From: Mesaphorura yosii
Taxonomy: Eukaryota; Arthropoda; Collembola; Poduromorpha; Tullbergiidae
Length of the DNA stretch: 64,000 nt
Direction: 5' to 3'
Assembly (NCBI GenBank): GCA_009869945.1
Contig: WIXG01000005.1
Coordinates: 434,001-498,000 of the forward strand
Shown here: positions 38,469 to 50,945 of the stretch, in pieces
Layout of the letters: each line of letters begins with the position of its first letter
Position numbering within the stretch: the stretch's first letter is position 1
Translations under genes and position numbers: made by a program
The notes under the pieces: generated by a model
Seen by the model: only the letters and a program-made list of their open reading frames with translations
What the model was told of the DNA's origin: nothing
The model's database searches: none

Positions 38469-41400
38469 CTGAAACGATGCAAAAACAAGAAAATAGAAGA
38501 ATAGAAAAATGAAACGAGAAAGCGAATCTGAACGAGCCATAAAGTGTCTATTATTGGGCCCATGTGCTCAATAATACCGCCTGCTTTCATATCACGCCAA
38601 GATTTACGCTTTCGTGAGAATTTTTTGCTATCTTTTTCTGCGGCTTCGCAATAATATAGCCGACGATAATACGCAACATCTCAATTGATGTCAAAATCGG
38701 AACGAAAAAAGAAAAGTTGGATGATTTATTTTGTGTCCACTCCACTATCAAAACAAACTCTCTTCTTATTTGAGAAACGAAATCAGGATTGGACCGGGGT
38801 CGAGTTACTTCTTTTGCCATTATAACGCATTATTTTCGTCTTCTCGTGCTGTCTTGTAACGCCAAAATAATGATGGTCAAGTTCTTGGCTTTTGCCCACT
38901 CCTTCTTGTGTTGGTCTCCTATTTTATTTCCATATTTCATTTTTGCACTGAAACTTGTTAAAAGTTCATTCTTTACTACCCAAGTTGATACTGAAGTTCT
39001 GCCGGTCACTTTTTGCTAACGACGTGCGAAGTGAGTGAGCGTATAAATTGAAAAACTCAGGAAGTGTTCTCCGTAATACTTTTAGACTTTCATAAACTTC
39101 AAGTTTTCACTATTCGCTTTAACTGCAATGAATAAATCATTTTTACGAAACGGGAGCTCACACAAACTGCCAGGCGATCGTCCGTGTGAGATATATTTGC
39201 TAGTGTAATGGGCAAACACGTAAGACCAACAATGAGTACCTACTCTATTTGCTATTTGAGCTACCTCAATAAATCTCGCGAGAATCGAGAATGTACTAGA
39301 ACCTGGTTGAAAATCTGAACTAGGCTCATAGATATATAGCCCGTATTTCGATTTCCAGGTGTTTACGTCGTACTACTTGAGTTGCACGTAATTTCAGATG
39401 AATTTCTTTAAAAATACGTACGCCCAACTTGTGGGCCAGCGAGCAAGAACCAATGTAATTTGGCAATGCTGGTGGAAATAAGGCGTTAGGCGCGAAACTA
39501 TTCGTGATTGCAGTTATTCCAGTAAACAATATTCCACGGTTGGCTAGCTTGAATTTAAACACCCGAAACATCCTCGGAACCGTGCCAAACTCATGACATT
39601 CCTCGCCGTATGGCTTATGGTGCATGGAGAACTTAAGCTATGCCACGCGGACCATTTGCTCAGTGTAATTACCGTCATTGCGTGTTAAATGAGAGAATTA
39701 CTTTATCCCAGCAGAATCTCTGCGCAAAACGGAAATGTAATCTTCGTAACTCGTTTAAGTTTAATTTAAAGTTTGAGCTTGGAACGTCGTACTTTGTAAT
39801 TTTCCATGCGGTATGAAATTCGGGCCTAGTCTGCCTAAATCGACCCCACTTGACCGATTAGCAAATAATAATTTTTCTAAAAGTTTTCACAGACTAAGAT
39901 AAAAGGTTACAAACTACAGAAAATGAGAATGACATGAGATGCTTGTACCTAGCACTCGCTTATCCAATTGCTTGTCTTCTTGACTTTATTCGAGGATTGT
40001 TGGAATGAACTTCAAAGTTACACTCAGAACTGAAGCTAAGTAGACTGCTCCTGCCTTTCTCGCGTCTGATCCTTTTAAAGGATTTCAAACAAAAGTTGGA
40101 GTCTGGAGATGTTTGAAGAAAATCTTGCAAAATTAAAAGCCAAGTTTCCTTTTATCACTTTTTCCAGACACATTCGACTTTCCTTTGCAATTCCTTCTTT
40201 ATTGTTATTTTCGACACAATTTCATTCAATGGCTTGGTCGAGTGCAAGGGCATCGAAGGGCAAGCGCTGAAGGACACTGGTACCAATTCTTCCAAACTAA
40301 CTCCTTTATAATAATCGAATTCCCTCTCGAATTGTGTCTAATTTCCCAGCGACTAACTGCTGACTGCCATTGAGCACGTTCGAAAATAGTATCGTTAACT
40401 TTAGTTCTGCTACAACGAGACAAGTGCTCCTTGGCTGAAACTGCTGCTAGGATTGTGTCATGTGAAGTTGTTGAAGTGCTACAGTTAGTGACAAAATTCA
40501 CAACTGTGTTGTTTAGTATTGTGTTCCTGACGCAATACAATGGGCAATCAATGAATCAAAGTGAAAGAAGCTGTGTCCGAGCTAGAGTGAGGGCTGGTTC
40601 CTAGAATTGTTAAATGTATTGTATTTTTGGTGTGAACCTGAGCGTGCTTGAAGCAATCACGAAGCTTTACGGAGCACGTGAGCGGAATCGACTACAATAG
40701 CGAACGAGTACGCGAATTGCATTAATTTAGACAGCGCTACTCGAATCCCTGAGAAGATGGAATGAGGAAATGACCTACCTTTCAACAACTCAGCCCTCAT
40801 TATACGGCTTCAACGTTGAGCTTGTTTTTTGTTGTTTAATTGAGGCTTCTTGTAGCGCTGAGAATCAATCAGCACTTTAATTAACGGACAGATTTGAACT
40901 TGGTGTTTAAGAATGGTGAAGGAAGCCTTAAGCCTCCGGCTTAATTGTTAACGTGGGCTGTGAAATTTGAAGTTTCTCAAATCTGGCGGTGACGTTTTTG
41001 GTAACTATTTTTCTCGAGAAGGTTAAAACTTGCTGAAACATCGAAAGCATGAATCCTAAAGAATGCAGAAGCTACACGACATGAGTTATGATACAAATAA
41101 GTACATGGCTTTGCCATCGGGGTAGTTCCAACTTTTTAAACAGCAACAAACTTTGGTTTACCACTTGCACTCAAGTTTGACATTCACTTAATGATTTCTT
41201 TTTGCTCGTGGAAAGTCAAGAGAAGGATGACTCGATGACTTCTCTTAATACTTTGGAAATGCAATTTTAAAACAATAAACCATCACCGCACCGCATCACA
41301 CCAAAAACTGGAGCTCGAAGTCAGCAAGTTGAGATACAAACGTTAGAGAAAGTGAGAGAAAGTCAAGTCAATCGCGCAGCAATAACAATAACACTTTGGG

Positions 41401-42963
41401 GTACGCTAAGATGGAGAGAGAGACAGAAGATTGCGAAGATGTATTTCTTTGTGATTTCCGTTCACGATAAGAGACTCCCAATAATAAATGAAGCGGAGAG
41501 AGAGTGGAGTTAAAATTGTCTCTCGGAGTTTAGGTTTCAATATTGCAGCCTGACGTGTGTCGTCTTGTAAATCTCCGACTTGAAGCGGATTAAGTGTCGC
41601 TCGCAATGAGCTGTGGATTCGGAACCCGGGTAGATAATAGGCAATTGGAAAAAAGCGAAGAGCTTAGACGAGAGGCGAACTGCGTCTGCGATCTGGAAGC
41701 GACTGGTTGGTGGGGGAATGTGAGAACCACGCTGGAGCGAAAGCACAAGTGAAAGGAGAAAGTCGGGAATCCAGAACTGTCTGAGAAAGATTCTTTCACA
41801 AATTCGTGGATGCCCTCTGCTTATATACATGACTCTGCTGGAGTCAGAGTCGGAGTTCAGCTTGTCTCAGGCGCATCCCGCTTCCAATTCCAAGCCACGC
41901 AACTGCTAACTGCCCGCATCAAAAAATTTTGCCCGTCGATTCAAGGTAACGGTTACGACGTACGTATTAGCCCAGAAATTGCATTCCTCACAAAAAGGTC
42001 TTCGGCTTGACTTCTTTTTCAGTATTCTTTCGTCCAGCCCGTTGAAAATTGGGGCAGCGCAGCGCCTTGGTGGGTTTAACTCAAAGAGGCATAAAAATAG
42101 TTGGTATGATGGTCTGAATTTGATTAAACTCCTGGTTTGCATAAAAAGCGCCGCTCCGTCCTCAGCATTGGCTGTGCATTCGGATGGACGGACCGGGTCG
42201 GGCCTGAACACTCAACATTATGGATGCAATAGAGAAAAACAAAAGAATGAGCCATTACTCCAAGCACCATCAAGTACTGATACTCGGCCAAGCAAGCAGT
42301 GCAGTTCCAAGCACGCGAAAATAGAATTATAAAGGATGAATGAGAGACGTTCGAGTGATAAATGAAGGCTATTAATGCGATTGTACTTTAGAAAAATCCA
42401 CTGCACTGTATTGTGACTTCGTGCGCAATAATAAAATACTGCTGGAAGCTGAAGTTTCTAGTCGCTGAAACAATTGGAATTGAGTAGCGAGGAGACTTGA
42501 AGCTGTAAGCACATTTACTACTGACATCAGAGTGTTTTTCGTCTTTATCACAAAAGTTGTACCGGTGCGGCGCAGCGTCCTTTTTTACTGACACCAACCC
42601 AAGTGGGCTTTCTTTATTGGAATCACGATCGAGTCATCAGCACAGCAACGCAACGCTCACGAAGTGGCAACAAACACCGCCTGCTAAATCACAAGTACGA
42701 CGCGACGACGTACCAAACCCGATTAGATTGTCTGATGTACTCAAGGAACTCAACAGAGACTTTGCTTTGTGACAGAAAGAAGTACAAGGCGCATGTGTAT
42801 AAAGACATTCCTCGAAACGAAGCAAATTATCAGTTATCAGGTGCGGCTTCAGTTAACCTTGAAGAGAGAGGTTTTATTATTCTGCCTGGCAAATAAGTAT
42901 TACGTGACAGTTTTAATAGCAATTGAATATTTTAATCTGCGCATTTTACATTAGCATTTAACA
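38469..42963. other. 4.5-kb region upstream of LGR copy 2 and of the Jupiter-like gene
   Basis: This should contain the missing first exon and promoter of the minus-strand receptor and the promoter of the plus-strand Jupiter-like gene. I found no exon here with the needed phase (one extra base) and a hydrophobic start. Open frames at 40226-40540 and 41537-41830 on the minus strand lack recognisable domains. Purine-rich runs (GAGAGA, GAAAGT) occur at about 41340-41430. Confidence 0.5.
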
Positions 42964-43885
42964 ATGAATACTTACGGCCAAGAGCAGTCTGAGGACAGGA
43001 CTCTTAATGGCGGTGTGCAAAATCAGGCTCCTGGAGGTGGTCGTGGATATAGATACGGCAATGTCGACTATAATGAACTCGTTGGTGCACGAAGCGGCGA
43101 CGAGGGAGATATGGGACACGTCTCTAAGAGTGACCTGGATGGCTTGCATGATGAAATGGCAAGAATGAAATTACCTGGATTCGAAGTCAACGAATTGACA
43201 TCTCCACCTCGATTATCTGCAGCATCGAGCGGCAGTACGAGTCCAACATCGGAATCATCAGGCTACACTCCTCAGCTGACGCCAACTAGGTGTGGAAGTA
43301 GACCAAATCTGGACAGTTACAGCAGGTTGTTTGGGGCTCCTGAGCAATCCAGCATAAGTAGAAGGGCCAATCATATGAAGTCTGACATCTTTGGCATTGA
43401 ATTTGGATGCGGTTCAGGTGACGATCAGCGCTGGGATCAGCGGGTACGTCTTTCAGAGCATGAATTTCGCTTGCTCACTTACCGGTTACCTGCAAGTTCT
43501 TAATTTTCTATTATTTGTGGACAGAAAATGACTCCTGCTCCACAGTGTGTAGTTGAAAAGACTGGCATGCAAGAAGGAGGTCAGGGCGATTGTCCAGAAT
43601 ATGAACGGAGTGCACACTACGATAAACAGAAGGAGGGACAAAGTGTTGCGCCTGGACGAGTCACTCCAGCGGGCGCCAAGTCGGATGCGCCAATGGGTAA
43701 TGCGCGTGAAAATGGTGGAAATCCGGTAACTGGAGCTGGCTATCATGAGGTAGGACGTAGGAGACGAATGTATTTCACTGTCGTAATTTCTGCTGCATTT
43801 TTTGTGATTTGTAACTCAGGAAGAACGAGTTCAAAGACGTCGCCAGTTCGCTAAAACTCAATTCATGGCCTCAAAATTTTGGTGA
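42964..43885 (+). CDS. Jupiter: Jupiter-like microtubule-associated protein (JPT family)
   Basis: Three exons: 42964-43443, 43525-43749, 43820-43885 (256 aa). The signature of Drosophila Jupiter and vertebrate JPT1/2 is visible: DSYSRLFGAPE followed by NHMKSDIFG in exon 1 (about residues 119-142), and GNPVTGAGY near the end of exon 2. The protein is otherwise Ser/Gly/Pro-rich and probably disordered, as in the family. Jupiter binds microtubules in the cytoplasm. The C terminus here ends in SKFW rather than the PPGG-type end of fly Jupiter. The ATG at 42964 is the first in frame and follows an AT-rich leader. The N-terminal ~118 residues are longer than usual and contain an acidic DGLHDEMARMKLPGF segment I do not recognise. 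Confidence 0.82.
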
Positions 43886-44991
43886 AGCGTTCTAGCCATC
43901 CCGTTAACAGTGCTTCTCACAAATTCAACATTCAACAAGGATCAACACCTCAACACGAACATCGATGGGGATACTGATTTACTAATTTAATAATTAACTT
44001 TCAACAATAGACGAATATGAAAGCAATGAATTAGAATTACTGAAATATGAAGCTTGGGTTAAATATTCCTTAAGTTCAACAACCCATTTTTCTTCTTTCA
44101 AATGTTTAGCATTTTATCCCTTCTCAATTTTTAGTACACCATTTTTTTTACGATGATTTTCCGGTACTCAATGCCGCTAATGTAGAGTAAGACGTCTGCG
44201 TCACTGTTCAGTGTGTTCGCATTAAGTTCACATACAAAACAGTGCCCTTCATTGCTTCATTTGCTATATTTGATCGATCCATTGTATGAACCGACAGCCG
44301 GCAAAATAAGTTGTGATGCAATGAAGCGATGTTACGGTGAGCATGGCTATGAACTATTGGAAATTGTTAGGTTGCGATAAACCATTCCGTCTGTTTACGG
44401 ACAAAGATAAGGTATATCCGTACCTTGCGTGTGTTAGCACTGATAATTCCTATATGGAGCTGTACATTATTCTTTGCTTTTACAATATCGGGCTGCTTTG
44501 TATTAACTTACCATGCATTTTAGCTAAGTATTTGTCCTCTGTTTGCGCTCCGATTGTCTGTGCGTATTTAGTATGTATTTTCGACTTATCATTATTTACA
44601 ATAGTTAGTTACGAATCAGTTTTAAAGTTGTACGTCTGTCCTAGACGAGAGCAGACCATCAGAGTTCGAACTGAATCAAAATCTGTAGTGCGAAAGTGAT
44701 AGCGTAACAGCACTTTACTGAATTGAATTAAAAACCGGTAGACTACGACTTCATTCTGATTAGCATATTGATTTGCATTAGCTCTACTTCGTGGAAAAAA
44801 AATTTCCAGTTGGCTTTTTCCTCGTGCCGTGCTGAGGAATTCGTCCAAGAGTCCAGCTTATGCCGTATAGCAGCATATCATGTGTGAACTTCAGCGAAGA
44901 GAAGAGCTAATGAACACGGTAATATGGTACGTGGAAGCTCTCGAATCCGTTCAAGGTTAAAAGGGCAAGAGTAGTGATTTGAGGCTGAAGA
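43886..44991. other. Intergenic region with an uncertain 120-codon open frame
   Basis: Between the Jupiter-like gene and the DUF229 gene. An open frame at 44337-44699 (plus strand; first ATG at 44343) encodes a Cys- and Tyr-rich, partly hydrophobic peptide of about 118 aa with possible membrane segments. It has no recognisable motif and no splice context. I cannot tell it from chance or from 3' UTR sequence, so it is not called as a gene. Confidence 0.4.
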
Positions 44992-47527
44992 ATGAGGAAA
45001 TTGATCTTCCGTTGCCGGAAATTCGCCAAGATCCTTTTAGCAATTGTAGGCATCCTTCTATTTGCACGAATTCTCATTGGCTTAATTTCGCAACCTCATC
45101 CTCCGGAATCTGCTGTGTCAAAAAGTAGAAACTGTATGTCCATCTAATCGTATTCCCAGCGTTCTTCTCATTTCCACAGAAAGTTGAGTTAACCCCGTTT
45201 TAAATTTTGATTTGCGCAGATTTCTTGGACAGCAAGGAGTACGAGGAAATGGGCTTCATCATTGACACACCGGTGTGCAAAATTCCCGACATTGGTCTCC
45301 TGCATTCGTCAATTGCTCCACTCATTGTGAAACCGCACAAGTATGACTGCGTGAAGAACAGACGTTGGAGTTACGTCATTGGTGAGGTATGTGCCAATGC
45401 AGCAAGGCACTGCCTTGGAGTACACAACGACGCAACATGTAATTGTAACATGACAAATTTTAGACTCTGTACTTGAACACCTCGAGGATGGAGGAAGAAG
45501 GGTACCCGCTTCACATGCTTCTTTGTTGCTACAAGCGAATCGACCGAGTGCTCCAGGATCCTGACCAGTACGATGGCGAAGTTGATAGCACAGTGAGGTA
45601 ATAATACTCACTTCAATTGTAAGTTGATGCGTGGAACTTGAACAGTGGCGGACGTTTGGATGATTTTGTTTTTGTGGTTTTCCAGTTTTTCAGCCACTTG
45701 TGTGCCAATGAGTGAAGTGAATGAGCCGGAGGATGAGTACATCGTCGTGGTTTGCAAACTCAGATATCTTGTGAATGAATTTGAGAACATTTATCTCTAC
45801 AAATACTTCCACGCAATTGCTCAACCAGCTTCAAGTATAAATACAAAGAGAAAAGTCGAGTATTGGAAAACGAAGCCACAAACAGCAGTGAGGCCACCCA
45901 ACGTCATCATCGTTGGAATGGACTCCACGTCTAGACTAAACTTCAACAGGCAAATGCCTCAGACGCATCAGGTTGTGCAAGAAATGGGCGTGTTTGAAAT
46001 GTTCGGCTATACCAAAGGTGACCACTCTTCAGTTGAGGTGCCGAAGAATGGTTTGAATTTGATCGCCTTTTCTCGTTCGGAATTTCAGTTGGGTACAACA
46101 CGTTCCCAAATTCGGTTCCATACTTTTCCGGCTACTCTGAAGAGGACTTGAGACAAATTTGCATGTACACGTCGGAAACGAAACAAGATTTATGCCCTTA
46201 CGTTTGGAAGAGATTTGATGAAGCAAATTATTTAACCGCGCATGTGGAAGATTCTCCTTTGTTGATGGCCTTTAACAATTTCAAAGTCGGTTTTGTTCAA
46301 CAACCAACTGATTACTATCTGCGAACGCTCATGTTGGCCGTGTACAAGAACGAAGGGAATTATGTAAGTATGAAGTGTCATCACGGGGACATGTTTGGTG
46401 GATTTTAATGTATGTCAAGTCAAAAGTCATAATGAATTATTCTAGCCATTAGTCATTGATTGTATCGGAAACCAAACTGTGGACGAATTTCTGCTACTGT
46501 ACATGGAACAACTTCTCGAGATGGCCACCAGCTTGAATATACCAATTTTCCTGAGCTCATGGCTAACAAATGTAAGCGAACAACTTCCCTCGTGCATGCT
46601 CACTTAATTTTATTGCGTTTACTCTTGGACAAGGTAGCGCATGATAGTTGGAACCAAATTCACGACGTTGATGACGTTTACTCAGGGTTTCTAACAAGAT
46701 TGCAGACGAAGAACCTCCTGAAAAACTCCATACTCTTCCTCATGGGAGATCATGGCTACAATTATGGACCTTTTCGTGAAACCTTCTCCGGGTGGTACGA
46801 ATCGAAGCTCCCAAATATGAAAATTGTGATCAGTGAAGACTTACAAGAGAAACATACTCATTGGCGTGATAATTTAGTCAAGAACTCAAGGTAATAAGTT
46901 TTAAAGCCAAAAAGGAGTCCTTGGAGTTTGAAATTTTTAATATTTTAAACTTAAACCTGCAGAAGACTCACCTCTCCGTTCGACTTGTACTGGACATTCT
47001 CGGATATTCTTGACACGTTTACTTCCACGAAGAGAAACGTGGATGCCTTCAATCACAGCAGGGTGCTCTTTCCAAGAAAGTATGGACAGTCATTTTTTAA
47101 AGAAATGAACGTGGATCGAACATGCGAAGAGGCTGGAATTCCAGATTCATACTGCGCTTGTTCGCTTCCGGTCAAGCTGTCACTCAAGGAGTCTCCTGAA
47201 CTTCAAAGTGGAGCAGCATTTGCCATAGACTACATCAACAGCAATTTAATACCATTAACCGCGTGCAAGCCATTACAACTGCGCCAAGTATTAGGAGCCT
47301 CAACTCTAACCATAACTAGCCAAAACTATAGGAGTATGGCAGGCTACATAATAACGTTTCAGACACAACCGGGTGATTTCATATTCGAGACTGATATTTT
47401 CTATTCAAAAACCAACGGAACTTTCGAATTACCTGCTAATCCAAACATCCAAAGACTGAGCAAGTTTAATTCGCCTGTTAATTGTGTTTCTAATTCAGTG
47501 GAACAATTATATTGTTACTGCAGGTAG
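44992..47527 (+). CDS. DUF229 family protein (sulfatase-like, alkaline-phosphatase superfamily)
   Basis: Eight exons: 44992-45133, 45220-45386, 45464-45597, 45686-46017, 46089-46363, 46446-46571, 46634-46890, 46963-47527 (665 aa). The N terminus is short and basic, followed by one hydrophobic segment (KILLAIVGILLFARILIGLI, residues about 13-32), so a type II membrane protein with a luminal or extracellular enzyme-like domain is likely. Family blocks: RPPNVIIVGMDSTSRLNF (metal-site Asp and the nucleophile-position Ser/Thr), GYTK then VGYNTFPNSVPYFSG, AHDSWNQIHDVDD, LMGDHGYNYG (metal Asp-His) and ETFSGWYESKLPNM. DUF229 proteins are abundant in insects and nematodes, and their substrates are not established. 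The Cys-rich last ~150 residues lie outside the core fold. The family's usual SDHG is GDHG here. A poly(A) signal follows 75 bp downstream. Confidence 0.9.
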
Positions 47528-47601
47528 TGACGTGCCATTGAGCCAAAGAGTTTTGTGCCAATCCTGATATTCCTTCCATACTTCCATATACAATTTATTA
47601 C

Positions 47602-47607
47602 AATAAA
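47602..47607 (+). terminator. Poly(A) signal of the DUF229 gene
   Basis: AATAAA 75 bp after the stop codon on the coding strand, the normal position for a 3' end signal. Confidence 0.55.
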
Positions 47608-48122
47608 CAAGGACAAATTATTGAAATACGCGTCATTTTAATAAAAATCACCGTGCATGTAGTGTGCTTAAAACTCATATGGGTTAGATAACATTTAAAT
47701 TCTTATCCGACCTGATGTCAAAGTTTCAGCACAAGGCACGAATGACACCATCCCATTCGGGGCACGAGACCCGTTGTGGTCAGCCACCACTGGAAACTTT
47801 TGCCACTGGCATATTCTTTAAAATGGAGTTGGATAGTTGTCTAGTTTGATTGGGCACTGGTTGTCTTTAGTTGGCTAGTTGGACAATTTGACCCGATACT
47901 TGGTTCACTTGACTTGGCGGAATTGACTAATTTGAATTGGCTAGATTGATCTTGATCCTGCCAGCAATGAGTTCTCACGAAGTGAATTCGAGTTCAAATG
48001 AATTGAAAGTGAAAGCTGGGGGAAGGAAATAAATATTGGCTTTGACTGGCTAGTTCAATAAAAGCTAGTAGTCTACAGTCTACTACTTAAATAAACTGTG
48101 ACATACATCGAAAATTAGCATA
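47608..48122. other. Intergenic region before HPS1
   Basis: Contains loosely repeated TTGGCTAGTTGG / TTGACTAATTTG-like words at about 47830-47960 and nothing else I can name. The HPS1 promoter should be at its right end. Confidence 0.45.
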
Positions 48123-50706
48123 ATGCGAAGTCTCCTCATATTCAACCAATTAAGTGATTTAGTGTACTTGAATTGCTGCTCCTGCTTTGTCAGACATGTC
48201 AATAAATTGGCGGAGGCCCAAGGCCTGGTGCAAGCTGGACATTCATCGTTCCAGCATTCGGTAGGTTGTAGATGGGTTTGGGGTTATGACAAAGTGGTTA
48301 CAAATTCTTTTCACCTTGCAGAAGGGGAAGAAAGCTGTGGATCTAAATGTGGTTGTCCAATTATTCTTACCTCTTGTAACCTCACATCGCTTGATGAAGG
48401 AGCAATTTGGCAATCCATACAGTTCTGTCCAATGTGAAGATGGGGTAAACATTGTATTCAGTGAGGTAAGTCATTTCTAGGCCTTCGGGACAGTGATACA
48501 TTTATCGCCTCTGATTGCGGCACTTTATTTTAGTATTTGGGGTTCCTGTTCGTAAGAATTGGAGATGACGAAATTTCATTCCTTCAAAGAGCACTGAGTG
48601 TGTCAATTTCATTTATTACATACATTTGTGGAGCTGATATTGGGTTGTAAGTATCATAGCAATCGAATCTTGTTGCATTTAATTGATTTTGCACTTCTTG
48701 TAGACTTAAAGTTTCAGAGCATCATTCCAATCTTCTGGATTCTATTCTTGATACGTGGACTAGACTTTTCTTTACGGATCAAATATTTTTGGTCGAAGCT
48801 GTAGAACAGATGCTGGTGAATATTCAACTCAGTTCCTCACTCATAAAAAGCTTACAAAATGCCGCAACGACTTCCCAAAGCAGTAACAATCCGCCCGGCA
48901 ATCCAGTTCATGCATTAATTTTTGTGGGGACAAAATTGCTTAGTCTCTACTCCACAAAACGGGCAAACCAGCTAACATCCGAAGACATTTTGTTCTTGAT
49001 AATACTTTGTCAAAGTACTCGAAGGAAAAGGAAAAGAATTTCAGGAGAAAAACGTGTGGGTGGCTCGGCATCCACATCGACAGCTTCTAGTTCCACAAGA
49101 GGAACTCGTCGAATTTTTAAAACCATTCCGCACGAAGATTTCAACCATGAATCAAAACGCAATCCGAAGACACTAAACGATTGCGACTCTTCAGACTACG
49201 AAATGTTGGAAGACGACAGCTACTTCGATGAAAGCAGTCCAAGTCCTGGTAATTCGTGATTAACCGGAATAAATTTCATTGTTTAGGTTGATTTTTTAAT
49301 TACGGTTTGTTATTTCAATTAGATCCAATGAGGCATTACTGCGTTCTCCTTAAAAATGGCGTCAGCCTTGTTTGTCACCGTGTTCACATACAAATGTTAC
49401 ACCATGGTCTCTACTTCGTCATAGTTTGTGAGGTAAGATTACGCGCTTCTTAAACCCTTTCCGTATTCCACAATGCCAATACTATATACCGACTCGTGTG
49501 TTCATGAACTCAACGCTATTTCTTTTTTCTTTATAGACAAACAACAGCTCACTTCTCACCCAAATTATCACTGGATTACAACTGGCGTATCAGTTTAATG
49601 ATTCCAGGCGAGATAACTTCAGCAAAGACAAGCAGTATTACGAGCAGTTTGAGTCTATAACGAAGAAAGTCTTAGACCTACTTAAAAAGCAAAAGAGTTT
49701 GACAATTCGAAACGAAATGAGCATTTGCTGGGACAAATTCAAAGTGAAATTCAACCAGTACTTGAAGACTAAGGACATGATTCACCTCCAAATGAACCCG
49801 CTTATAGATATTTACTCGAAATTATTCAGAACTTACTTTAACAAGAAGGAATGCTTGAAAGGAGTTATTCTTAACGATCTAGAGCTTATTACGAATAAAG
49901 TGCAGTCTGACACAGAAGATTTTCTTTACTTTTTGCAAGTCAAATTGCCCAGAAATAGAACCTTAGAGCATAAAGATTCCGTGACTGTTAATAAATACGT
50001 TGAGGAGTTCCCAGGAATGGTGCACTTCATTTATATTGACCGAAGCCGCCAGAGTGTGACATTGCCAACACTGGATTTTGGGTCGGATGACACTCTCAAG
50101 CTTACAAAAGAGAAGGTATGTACGAATCAAAGACTCTCCTGGCCTGGTGAAAACTTTACGTATCTTACTATGTTTCCTTTAGATTTGGTTGATGGTGAAG
50201 TTTGGAAGGGAACATCTTCAGCAAGGCCATTTTTCTGTTCTCTGGAAAGATAATGCATTTTCGTATGCGCATTTCTTGTGGTTCGAAGATACAAATGTAG
50301 GTCCGATCTACCGATCTATCTGAATGGAATACCGTTTGTATCAAATAACTCACATTGAAGTGCTGGTTTTTTAGGGTCAGCCAATTGCAGCCAAAACAAT
50401 ACCTGAACTTCCCTGGGATGATTGTCCAATGTTGCCTGGAATTCTGTGTGGTGATTTCTACAGGTAAATCGTTTGGTTTAAGCATATAATTTTTTCATCT
50501 CGTAATCGCAACTTGAACTTCTTATTTTCAGGCGTCTGGTCGCTGAAGCATTTCCTGGACCACTATCCTCAAAGATAAAGTGTGTAGAGCTTTTTTGTGT
50601 CCACCTGGGATTGTCAACTTCATCGTGCGTGCTAGGCCATGCCAAAAGATTAGCAAGTACAATTCATGAGGTGATAGGAGGCAACGCTCCGGCGCTTATT
50701 TTGTAG
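48123..50706 (+). CDS. HPS1: HPS1 homolog (BLOC-3 subunit)
   Basis: Hermansky-Pudlak syndrome 1 protein. With HPS4 it forms BLOC-3, the exchange factor for Rab32/38 in making lysosome-related organelles. Nine exons: 48123-48260, 48322-48465, 48534-48646, 48704-49248, 49323-49432, 49537-50115, 50183-50296, 50375-50463, 50532-50706 (668 aa; human about 700). Three longin-like blocks are visible: the N-terminal part (MRSLLIFNQLSDLVY), the middle block beginning HYCVLLKNGVSLVCHRVH, and the C-terminal block with EEFPGMVHFIYIDRS, then HFLWFEDTN and LCGDFYR, all matching HPS1 positions. The linker after the first block is Ser-rich and acidic with a basic RRKRKR stretch, probably disordered. All introns are 50-110 bp GT-AG. 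The start at 48123 aligns with the family's MKCVLV-type start. It converges on UNG, 239 bp away. Confidence 0.93.
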
Positions 50707-50810
50707 TACCCGGTTAATCAGCTGGCGAAGTTAGTCCTAGTCAACAATGTATTCATTCATTCATACATTCCAGGGCAGAAAAACCGCTTGAACTTGCCCA
50801 GGAACATCAA

Positions 50811-50816
50811 TTTATT
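50811..50816 (-). terminator. Candidate poly(A) signal of UNG
   Basis: AATAAA on the minus strand 130 bp past the UNG stop codon. It lies closer to the HPS1 stop than HPS1's own candidate signal does, so the two 3' UTRs would overlap. Confidence 0.4.
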
Positions 50817-50937
50817 CAAGGTATTGGAATTGAAGCAATTTAAACTTAATGGTCAATTTCTGAAATTCCAACCTCGCAATTTTAGTTTACAAAGTCAGTC
50901 ATAATGTACAAAACTCAAAATGCTAGTCAATTCTCCA

Positions 50938-50943
50938 AATAAA
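50938..50943 (+). terminator. Candidate poly(A) signal of HPS1
   Basis: AATAAA on the plus strand 232 bp past the HPS1 stop and 3 bp short of the UNG stop codon on the other strand. If used, cleavage would fall within the last UNG coding exon. Confidence 0.4.
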
Positions 50944-50945
50944 CC

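Noticed and set aside
38601-38690. MLRIIVGYII-like hydrophobic start as first exon of LGR copy 2
   Set aside because: The only good donor nearby (AAAGC|GTAAAT) leaves phase 0, but the next exon needs one carried base.
40226-40540. 104-codon minus-strand frame in the 38-43 kb region
   Set aside because: No domain, no signal peptide, no neighbouring exon with compatible splice sites.
41537-41830. Minus-strand frame with hydrophobic segment (FLLSLVLSLQRG) as a signal exon
   Set aside because: Composition resembles purine-rich repeat read on the other strand, and no donor in the required phase was found.
44337-44699. 120-codon hydrophobic, Cys/Tyr-rich open frame
   Set aside because: No recognisable motif, no splice context and unusual composition; may be chance or 3' UTR. 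Mentioned only as intergenic content.
47830-47960. TTGGCTAGTTGG-like words as a tandem repeat array
   Set aside because: Unit spacing and sequence are too irregular to define a repeat.
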